DNA of 5,937 bases, taken from Phycisphaerales bacterium. Its GTDB lineage: Bacteria; Planctomycetota; Phycisphaerae; Tepidisphaerales; Tepidisphaeraceae. Location of the stretch: NCBI GenBank assembly GCA_028288905.1, contig JAQGHJ010000896.1, positions 1-5,937 of the forward strand, given 5' to 3'. This document shows, piece after piece, positions 1-4,288 of the stretch; the first letter of the stretch is position 1, and the number at the start of each line of letters is the position of its first letter. The notes under the pieces were generated by a model, which saw only the letters and a list, made by a program, of their open reading frames with translations, was not told the DNA's origin and ran no database searches. The position numbers and the translations under genes are program-made.

Positions 1-142
1 CCGCAACGAGTTTGCCGACGGCGGCGTCAATCGGCTCGACAGAGTCGACCGAGAACGGGATCGCCTCGCCGGCGATCCATTCATCTAACGTGGGGAACGT
101 GGGGGCAAGATCGGATGCGGGTGAAACGGAAGCCGGCTCCAT
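1..142 (-). CDS. Partial N-terminus of a probable erythromycin esterase family protein
   Basis: An open frame begins with ATG at 142 and runs leftward off the window, giving 47 residues. It starts MEPASVSPASD and includes LDEWIAGEAIPF followed by VDSVEPIDAAV. A tryptophan-containing 'LDEWI.REAIPFS' stretch followed by an acidic helix is, as I recall it, how many erythromycin-esterase-family proteins of about 400 residues begin. Family members are hydrolase-like and usually unproven as resistance enzymes. The catalytic His/Glu motifs would lie outside the window, so no function can be confirmed. The start follows the stop of the preceding minus-strand gene by 50 bases, so co-transcription is possible. 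No clear ribosome-binding site lies in front of the ATG, and the frame stays open further upstream, so the start is uncertain. The family call is moderate; that this is a real gene is somewhat more secure. Confidence 0.5.
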   Translation of the reverse strand, partial: MEPASVSPASDLAPTFPTLDEWIAGEAIPFSVDSVEPIDAAVGKLVA

Positions 143-192
143 ATTGCAGAGAACGATAATTCGCGAGTCGGGCCCTTCCAACCTGTCTTGGG

Positions 193-612
193 CTATTTGG
201 CGCGCCGCCGACTACGGCGTTCTTTCGCCGCCACATCCCTCAACAAGGCGGCGTAGGTCCGGCTGTCGATGAGGCGGCCGAACACGTGGGGGTTGCTCGC
301 CAGGTCCGCGTACCGGAACCATCGCGGCATGTCCGCCCGCGCCGGCTCACAGGTCGGAACGTGCTCATAGAACGCGACGACAACGGCTGTGAGCGGGTCG
401 TGGCCAGCGTCTGGATTGCGCGGGGCACCGGCGCACCAGTCGGCGAACGCATAGATCCCAGCGATCACCGGCTCGTCGGGCGGATCGCACCGGTACGCGT
501 CCTCGAAAGCGAGCCAAAGGTCGATCCACAGCGCCATGACGCTGTCGGCCGATTCGATGGCCTTGCGTAGGCCGGGCAACCCCGCAAGTGCTTCGGCACG
601 CCAGCGAGCCAT
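193..612 (-). CDS. Small uncharacterised protein (139 aa), possibly DUF7674-like
   Basis: I do not firmly recognise this protein. It is 139 residues, probably cytoplasmic and mostly helical, with no signal peptide or membrane segment. An acidic/aromatic segment (ALWIDLWLAFEDAY, residues 27-40) is followed by IAGIYAFADWC (50-60), AVVVAFYEHVP (76-86), RADMPRWFRYADL (92-104) and a basic tail ending RRSRRRAK. The 'bacterial helix, FYEH, DMPRWF' layout recalls small planctomycete and actinobacterial proteins of the DUF7674 type; this is memory-based and unproven. I chose the start at 612 because GGAGGG lies six bases before that ATG. An in-frame ATG at 651 would add 13 residues (MNGRERPPNGGTS) and begins one base after the upstream TGA, but has no Shine-Dalgarno site. 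The gene follows the SRPBCC gene by 40 bases and precedes the esterase-like gene by 50, so it is probably the middle gene of a transcript. Confidence 0.75.
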   Translation of the reverse strand: MARWRAEALAGLPGLRKAIESADSVMALWIDLWLAFEDAYRCDPPDEPVIAGIYAFADWCAGAPRNPDAGHDPLTAVVVAFYEHVPTCEPARADMPRWFRYADLASNPHVFGRLIDSRTYAALLRDVAAKERRSRRRAK

Positions 613-624
613 GCTGGTCCCTCC
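604..624 (-). promoter_or_regulatory. Ribosome-binding site that sets the 612 start
   Basis: Read on the minus strand, GGAGGG is followed by ACCAGC and then the ATG at 612. This is a strong Shine-Dalgarno match at normal spacing, in a window where most genes have weak ones. It favours initiation at 612 over the in-frame ATG at 651. Confidence 0.6.
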
Positions 625-652
625 GTTAGGCGGCCGCTCGCGGCCATTCATC

Positions 653-1177
653 TCATCGTCCCACTCGCGACGGTCGGCCAGCCGCGTTCGGGGACACAGG
701 TCCGGCCGTCACTGTGCCGGACGGCCGCGAGTCCTCCGCCATCGCTTTTAGCACACGGCCTCGGGCGACGAGGAAGCGGCGCAGGTGCGGGTCCAGCACG
801 ACGCGCTCGGCGACCCAGCCGAGCGGCCCGAACGGTGCCTCGAACCTCAGCACGTCCGTCATGAGCGTGCCGCCCCCATGCGATTGGAAGACGTGGTCGT
901 GCTCCAGAAACCGGAACGCGCCCTTCGCCATTCGGTCCTGGAAGAAGGTGAACGGTCGGAACTCCGTGATCCGGCTCGAGAGTCGCTGAACGAAGCCGAA
1001 GTGCCGCCCCTCCCACGTGACCTCGTCACCGAGTTCGAGCAGGCCCGATCGCCGGCCACCGACGACGCGTTCACCGGTGCCCGCTGCCGATTTGACGTGG
1101 GCGTCCACGCTGCGGGCGAGGTCAAAGCAGACGGCCACAGGGGCATCGATCAAGATGGCGACGCGCAGGGTGTACAT
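653..1177 (-). CDS. SRPBCC family protein (START-like ligand-binding fold)
   Basis: The product is 174 residues and matches the SRPBCC (Bet v1/START-like, COG4276-type) proteins that bind hydrophobic ligands in a helix-grip cavity. These are often annotated as cyclase/dehydrase or cell-division inhibitor, usually without evidence. Visible hallmarks are the first strand YTLRVAILIDAP (residues 2-13) leading into helix VAVCFDLARSVDAH. Then come LGDEVTWEGRHFG (49-61), QRLSSRITEFRPFTFFQDRM (64-83), GAFRFLEHDHVF (86-97), GGGTLMTDVLRFEAPFGPLG (101-120) and a C-terminal helix ending LRRFLVARGRVLKAMAE. The last 25 residues are low-complexity and probably disordered. I chose ATG 1177 because the fold begins at once; the upstream extension to 1255 is Arg/Pro-rich and unlike the family. 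No good ribosome-binding site is visible. The TGA overlaps the region of an alternative ATG (651) of the next gene. The specific ligand cannot be told. Confidence 0.88.
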   Translation of the reverse strand: MYTLRVAILIDAPVAVCFDLARSVDAHVKSAAGTGERVVGGRRSGLLELGDEVTWEGRHFGFVQRLSSRITEFRPFTFFQDRMAKGAFRFLEHDHVFQSHGGGTLMTDVLRFEAPFGPLGWVAERVVLDPHLRRFLVARGRVLKAMAEDSRPSGTVTAGPVSPNAAGRPSRVGR

Positions 1178-1319
1178 GGGGCGGCGATTCAGCCGAACTG
1201 CCCCGGGGAGTGCCCGATCGTTGGGGGTGGCGGCCCACGGCGATGAGCAGGTCATCGACGGGCGAACGAAGGGCGGCCCTTGATGTCGTGGGGACTCTGC
1301 CGCGCCCGGCGGCCGTCGG

Positions 1320-1793
1320 TCACACCGCGGCGGTGCCGTGGTCGAACTGCTCGATCACCGCAACGGGACCTGGTGCGGCCGGCCATATCACGACGACGTA
1401 GTGGTCTCGCCCCTGTGTGCCGTCGACCGTGCCCAGCTCCGCGTGGAACGACCGGACGCGATACCACCCCGGCGGCAGTTGGAATTCGGTGACCGCACCG
1501 CCCAAGCACTCGTGTACCTGCAGAGCCCCGGACGGGAGGTGAACGCTGGCCTCGGCAACGTGGTCCCACCTCGCCAGGACGTTGGGCGGCTCCGAATCGT
1601 GGCATTCGATCGCAACCGGTACGGCACCATTCCGTTCCGGCTGGATCACGATCACATGATCGCACGCCTTGATGCGGCGATGCACGTCGTCGTCGGTGTA
1701 TTCGGTGGGTGCCTGGTCCGTCCGTCCGCTGTCCCACAGGTAGAACTGGTTGTAGTCGACCAGGATCTCGCCAGTCCACCCGTGAGTCTGCAT
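1320..1793 (-). CDS. ComJ-like protein (possible nuclease-inhibitor fold), 157 aa
   Basis: This 157-residue protein looks cytoplasmic, with no signal peptide. Its layout resembles the ComJ family. In Bacillus, ComJ inhibits the DNA-entry nuclease NucA. Shared traits are an opening strand with tyrosine and phenylalanine (VDYNQFYLWDSG, residues 12-23), then YTDDDVHRRI (32-41), which matches the place where ComJ has a 'WTDEHV' helix. Several beta strands follow (HVIVIQPE 46-53, VPVAIECHDSEP 58-69, ASVHLPSG 82-89), then the 'LPPGWYRVRSFHAEL' stretch (106-120) and a last strand HYVVVIWP (131-138). ComJ is about 130 residues, so the size fits with a short C-terminal addition. I chose ATG 1793; the frame is open far upstream, but that part is not family-like. 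No nuclease gene is beside it. The gap to the SRPBCC gene is 142 bases, so a shared transcript is uncertain. The family call is moderate; the CDS itself is well supported. Confidence 0.72.
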   Translation of the reverse strand: MQTHGWTGEILVDYNQFYLWDSGRTDQAPTEYTDDDVHRRIKACDHVIVIQPERNGAVPVAIECHDSEPPNVLARWDHVAEASVHLPSGALQVHECLGGAVTEFQLPPGWYRVRSFHAELGTVDGTQGRDHYVVVIWPAAPGPVAVIEQFDHGTAAV

Positions 1794-2134
1794 GTCCACA
1801 CCCCTACACGTTGTCGATTCCCGGGTCTCCGAAGGATCATCCGCGGCTGGCCAGCTCGATCGGCCTGATGGAGAATCACCCGGCAAGGTGGACGGCCGTC
1901 GACTGGACCGGGAGGCCATGCTGCGTGTACCACACAGTCGCGCCGCTGCGTTCCGGTCATCCCGTGAGAAGCCACCCGTGCCAAGGCTTCCGGGGCCGGC
2001 GTGCGAGCCGCGAACGGCCAGGTTCGTACAGGGCCCGCCGCTCAAACGTCGGCGGCCACCCCGGCGTCGCCGGGGTGGCCGCCTCCATTGTACTATCGCG
2101 GCGTCCGGCTTGAACCGATCGTCGCCGCCGGTGC
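1794..2134. other. Intergenic region between the ComJ-like and superoxide dismutase genes
   Basis: This holds the 15-bp hairpin at 2051-2083. In 1794-2050 I see no gene, RNA, promoter of consensus quality or repeat. The open frames crossing it on both strands are Arg/Pro/Ser-rich, have no ribosome-binding site and run into the superoxide dismutase gene, as expected of chance frames in GC-rich DNA. The promoter of the ComJ-like gene, if separate, should lie in the right part of 1794-1900, but I cannot identify it. Confidence 0.5.
2051..2083 (-). terminator. Perfect 15-bp hairpin, probable superoxide dismutase terminator
   Basis: Arms GGCGGCCACCCCGGC and GCCGGGGTGGCCGCC are exact reverse complements around the loop GTC. 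The hairpin begins 51 bases past the superoxide dismutase stop codon. On the minus strand it is followed by only a short T run (GACGTTTGAG), so it lacks the classical U tract. On the plus strand there is no gene for it to end. A terminator or 3'-end stabilising hairpin is the simplest reading; an intergenic repeat copy is the alternative. Confidence 0.6.
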
Positions 2135-2755
2135 TCAGCCCTGCGCCCGGTTGAACCGGTCCTCGGCCGCCTGCCAGTTCACCACGTTCCACCACGCGGC
2201 CACATAGTCCGGGCGCTTGTTCTGGTACTTCAGGTAGTACGCGTGCTCCCACACGTCGAGACCGATGACCGGGTACGCGCCCTCCATGAGCGGGCTGTCC
2301 TGGTTGGCGGTGCTGGTCACCTCGACCTTGTCACCCTTCTTGACGAGCCACGCCCACCCGGACCCGAACCGGGTCTTGGCGGCCGTCTCGAACTTCTCCT
2401 TGAACGCGTCGAACGACCCGAACGCGGCGTCGATCGCCTTGGCGAGGTTGCCGGTCGGCTTGCCGCCGCCCTTGCCGGCCGGGCCGAGGATCTCCCAGAA
2501 CAAGGCGTGGTTGTGGGCCCCGCCGCCGTTGTTCCGGACGACCGTCTTCACGTCCTCCGGGACGATCGCGAGGTTGTTGGCCAGCACGGCGTGGAGCGGC
2601 TTGCCCTCCAGGGCCGGGGCCTTGGCCAGGGCGGCGTTGTAGTTGTCGACGTACGCTTTGTAGTGCTTGCCGTGGTGGATCTCCATCGTCGCCTTGTCGA
2701 TGTGCGGTTCGAGGGCGTCGGACGGGTACGGCAGCGGCTTGTGTTCGATCGGCAT
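2135..2755 (-). CDS. sodA: Superoxide dismutase, Mn-type of the Fe/Mn family
   Basis: The product (206 aa) converts superoxide to oxygen and hydrogen peroxide, normally as a cytoplasmic dimer or tetramer. It aligns over its whole length with the Fe/Mn family. The N-terminal helical domain contains [17 protein letters not shown] (residues 16-32) and [13 protein letters not shown] (75-87). The C-terminal alpha/beta domain has [10 protein letters not shown] (129-138), TANQDSPL (149-156) and [20 protein letters not shown] (165-184). The four metal ligands are all present: His27, His83, Asp167 and His171. Gln152 lies in the TANQDSP segment, with Gly at the N-terminal counterpart position (Fe enzymes have Gln there), which points to Mn or a cambialistic enzyme. 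AGGAGAG lies about seven bases before the ATG at 2755 and fixes the start, although the frame stays open up to 2980. There is no signal peptide. A candidate promoter lies at 2862-2890 and a hairpin terminator at 2051-2083, so it is probably a single-gene unit. Confidence 0.97.
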   Translation of the reverse strand: MPIEHKPLPYPSDALEPHIDKATMEIHHGKHYKAYVDNYNAALAKAPALEGKPLHAVLANNLAIVPEDVKTVVRNNGGGAHNHALFWEILGPAGKGGGKPTGNLAKAIDAAFGSFDAFKEKFETAAKTRFGSGWAWLVKKGDKVEVTSTANQDSPLMEGAYPVIGLDVWEHAYYLKYQNKRPDYVAAWWNVVNWQAAEDRFNRAQG

Positions 2756-2768
2756 GTTGAGCTCTCCT
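2756..2768 (-). promoter_or_regulatory. Ribosome-binding site of the superoxide dismutase gene
   Basis: On the minus strand AGGAGAG is followed by CTCAAC and the ATG at 2755. This is a good Shine-Dalgarno match at standard spacing and rules out the longer in-frame starts further upstream. Confidence 0.7.
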
Positions 2769-2802
2769 AATCCCTTGACCGGCCGGCGGTGCGAAACCGG
2801 CT

Positions 2803-2825
2803 GCCGCGCTCGCGGGCGGCGCGGC
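2803..2825 (-). other. GC-rich hairpin in the leader of the superoxide dismutase mRNA
   Basis: GCCGCGC and GCGCGGC pair perfectly over seven bases around a nine-base loop, about 48 bases before the start codon. If transcription starts near 2855 this lies inside the leader. GC-rich DNA readily forms such hairpins by chance, so a regulatory role is only possible. Confidence 0.3.
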
Positions 2826-2861
2826 GTAGCGGTTCGTTGCCGCCCCGGCGGGTCGAACTCA

Positions 2862-2890
2862 AGCCTAGGCGTCGCTTCCAGTAGCGTCAA
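2862..2890 (-). promoter_or_regulatory. Candidate sigma-70-type promoter of the superoxide dismutase gene
   Basis: On the minus strand TTGACG (2890-2885) and TAGGCT (2867-2862) are separated by exactly 17 bases. The -35 box matches consensus at five of six positions; the -10 box is weak (three of six). It lies between the inverted repeat and the gene and would give a leader of about 100 bases. It suggests that the gene is transcribed separately from DedA. Confidence 0.4.
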
Positions 2891-2910
2891 CGTGGGAACC
2901 ATCGCGGCGC

Positions 2911-3100
2911 GGCCAAGGAAGCGGGAACCCATGCGACCGCGAAGGCGCGAAGGAAGACGCGAAGAAAAGGACAAAACCACTCAGTCACTCCGGAGTGTCG
3001 ACACGGGGAGTCGGCCACCCCGAACTTCCCCCGTCTTCTTCGCGTCTTCCTTTGCGCTCTTCGCGCCTTCGCGGTCGCGTGGGTTCCCGCTTCCTCGGCC
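2911..3100. repeat. Long imperfect inverted repeat built of GCGAAG units
   Basis: The left arm (2911-2966) and right arm (3036-3100) are near-perfect reverse complements. From the outer ends, 42 bases match with two mismatches (A/G at the fifth base and T/C within 'CCCATGCG'/'CCCACGCG'). Then the right arm has eight extra bases (containing TTTGCGCT), after which 15 more bases match. Each arm contains three copies of GCGAAG (left at 2939, 2947, 2959; right, as CTTCGC, at 3038, 3059, 3067). The outer ends both read GGCC. The inner 69 bases include a 12-bp palindrome (2986-2997) and a small CGGGG/CCCCG stem (3004-3022). The right arm ends at the base next to the DedA stop codon. No target-site duplication or coding capacity is visible. 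It could be a dispersed intergenic repeat, a miniature mobile element or a strong terminator for DedA. Confidence 0.8.
2986..2997. repeat. 12-bp perfect palindrome inside the inverted-repeat loop
   Basis: CACTCCGGAGTG is its own reverse complement and sits near the middle of the segment between the two arms of the large inverted repeat. It may be a protein-binding site or just part of the repeat's structure. There is no evidence of function. Confidence 0.45.
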
Positions 3101-3988
3101 CTACTTGCCAACGACCGCGTGCGTGGCGATCGGGGTGCCGAGCGGGTCCGGCGGCGGCTCCAGCTTCTCGGTGAGCTTGACCGCCTGCTCCAGGGCGACG
3201 TCGGACACGCCGCGGCGGCGGCGGTGGCGGACGTACAGGTACGCCCCGACGACGACGAGGACGAAGACGACGGACGTCAGGAACAGCTCGACGTACGGCT
3301 CGACCGTCTGCACCGCCTCGTCGAAGTCGCCGAGCTTCCGCCCGAGCCAGAAGCCGAGCCCGATGTAGATGCCGCCGCTGACGAGGGCGGCCAGCCCGTC
3401 GACGACCAGGAAGCGGATGAAGTTGTACCGGATCGCCCCGGCCGCCACGCACATGACCCCGCGGATGCCGCTGATCAGCCGCCCGACGGCGATCACCCAA
3501 ACGCCCCACCGCTCGAACAGCCGCTCGGCCTTGAGGATCCGCTCGCCGGTGAAGTGCTTGCCGAGCAGCGGGATCTTCGTGATGTTCAGCCCTAGCCGCC
3601 GCCCGAGCCAGTACAGGATGCAGTCCCCGCCGACCACGCCGGCCCAGGCGAGGACGCACGTCAGCACCCAGCCCATGCGGCCGATGCTGATGAAGTACCC
3701 GGCCGCCAGGATCGGGATCTCCTCCGGAACCGGCAGCCCGAGCCCGCACAGGAACAGCAGGCCGAAGATCACCCACGGCCCGCCGTACCCGACCCACCCC
3801 TCGACCTTGTCGGCGTCGATCAGCTTCGCCAGCACGGCCGGGACGTCGGCGATTGCGGCGGCGGCGGACGCCAGCACGTCTGCCCCGGCGGCGGCCAGCC
3901 CGTGGGCGGGGGCCGCGGCGCAGACCGACGCGAACGCGTGGGACGCCATCGCGTGGGCGGGGGCAAGGGAAGAGGCGAGCAATTCCAT
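3101..3988 (-). CDS. DedA family inner-membrane protein
   Basis: The 295-residue product belongs to the DedA/SNARE-associated (PF09335) family. These inner-membrane proteins are linked to lipid-carrier flipping, proton-motive force and envelope homeostasis. Family marks are FLCGLGLPVPEEIPILAAGYF (residues 79-99, the re-entrant 'P.PEE' loop), LAWAGVVGGDCILYWLGRRLG (113-133, with the conserved 'GD...Y.LGR'), FERWGVWVIAVGRLISGIRG (158-177, the conserved 'GR..SG.R' arginine motif) and MCVAAGAIRYNFIRF (179-193). Further membrane segments lie at about 195-216 and 236-253. The tail after RHRRRR (255-259) is soluble and cytoplasmic. At 295 residues it is longer than the usual 200-220: there is an Ala/His-rich hydrophobic N-terminal extension of about 65 residues and a 40-residue C-terminal tail. 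I chose ATG 3988; GGAAGGA lies about eight bases before it. An ATG 13 codons in is also possible. It is transcribed away from the sulfatase and lies upstream of the superoxide dismutase gene. Confidence 0.9.
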   Translation of the reverse strand: MELLASSLAPAHAMASHAFASVCAAAPAHGLAAAGADVLASAAAAIADVPAVLAKLIDADKVEGWVGYGGPWVIFGLLFLCGLGLPVPEEIPILAAGYFISIGRMGWVLTCVLAWAGVVGGDCILYWLGRRLGLNITKIPLLGKHFTGERILKAERLFERWGVWVIAVGRLISGIRGVMCVAAGAIRYNFIRFLVVDGLAALVSGGIYIGLGFWLGRKLGDFDEAVQTVEPYVELFLTSVVFVLVVVGAYLYVRHRRRRGVSDVALEQAVKLTEKLEPPPDPLGTPIATHAVVGK

Positions 3989-4288
3989 CCGGGCGTCCTT
4001 CCGCCGGGCGTTGCCGGGGGCGGGGCCCCGGGACCGGCCGCGGACGGCGGTCGGCCGCGGGACCGGATTATTCACCACCCGGCCCCTGTGGAGAAGCCGA
4101 GAACTCCCCCGAATTCGACTCCTGCCGCCCGCGGTGCCCTTCCCGCCGCCGCGCACCGATCCCGCCGACAATCGCCCGATGCCCGTTGCCGCCCCGCCGC
4201 CTGTCGCCGACACTGGGCCGGCCCGGCGGCAACCGCCCGCCCGGCCGTCGTCGCTCCTCATCGCCCGCACCCTCACCGGACGCGTTTC
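3989..4288. other. Divergent intergenic region between DedA and sulfatase genes
   Basis: This region must carry the promoters for both neighbours. It is very GC-rich, with a 10-bp palindrome CGGGGCCCCG (4021-4030) and two direct copies of CGGCCGCGG near 4035-4060. On the minus strand one candidate promoter is visible (4067-4095). I found no acceptable -35/-10 pair for the sulfatase. Long chance frames cross the region from both neighbours but have neither a ribosome-binding site nor family content. Confidence 0.5.
4067..4095 (-). promoter_or_regulatory. Candidate promoter of the DedA gene
   Basis: On the minus strand TTCTCC (4095-4090) and AATAAT (4072-4067) are 17 bases apart. AATAAT matches the -10 consensus at five of six positions and is the only AT-rich hexamer in the 300-base gap. 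The -35 box is weak (three of six). It would give a leader of about 70 bases. Confidence 0.35.

Noticed and set aside
1269..1281. AAGGGC-G-GCCCTT inverted repeat as a terminator of the ComJ-like gene
   Set aside because: The arms are only six bases with a one-base centre, so no stable hairpin of useful length forms, and there is no T run.
1792..2154. 120-codon plus-strand frame in the 1794-2134 gap
   Set aside because: It crosses the perfect hairpin and enters the superoxide dismutase gene, has no ribosome-binding site, and has a low-complexity Arg/Pro composition.
2756..2980. In-frame upstream extension of superoxide dismutase to an ATG at 2980
   Set aside because: The added 75 residues are Arg/Pro-rich, cross the inverted repeat, and bear no likeness to the family. 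A good ribosome-binding site precedes the ATG at 2755.
2911..3100. CRISPR array
   Set aside because: The repeated units are short GCGAAG motifs at irregular spacing in two mirrored arms, not direct repeats separated by unique spacers.
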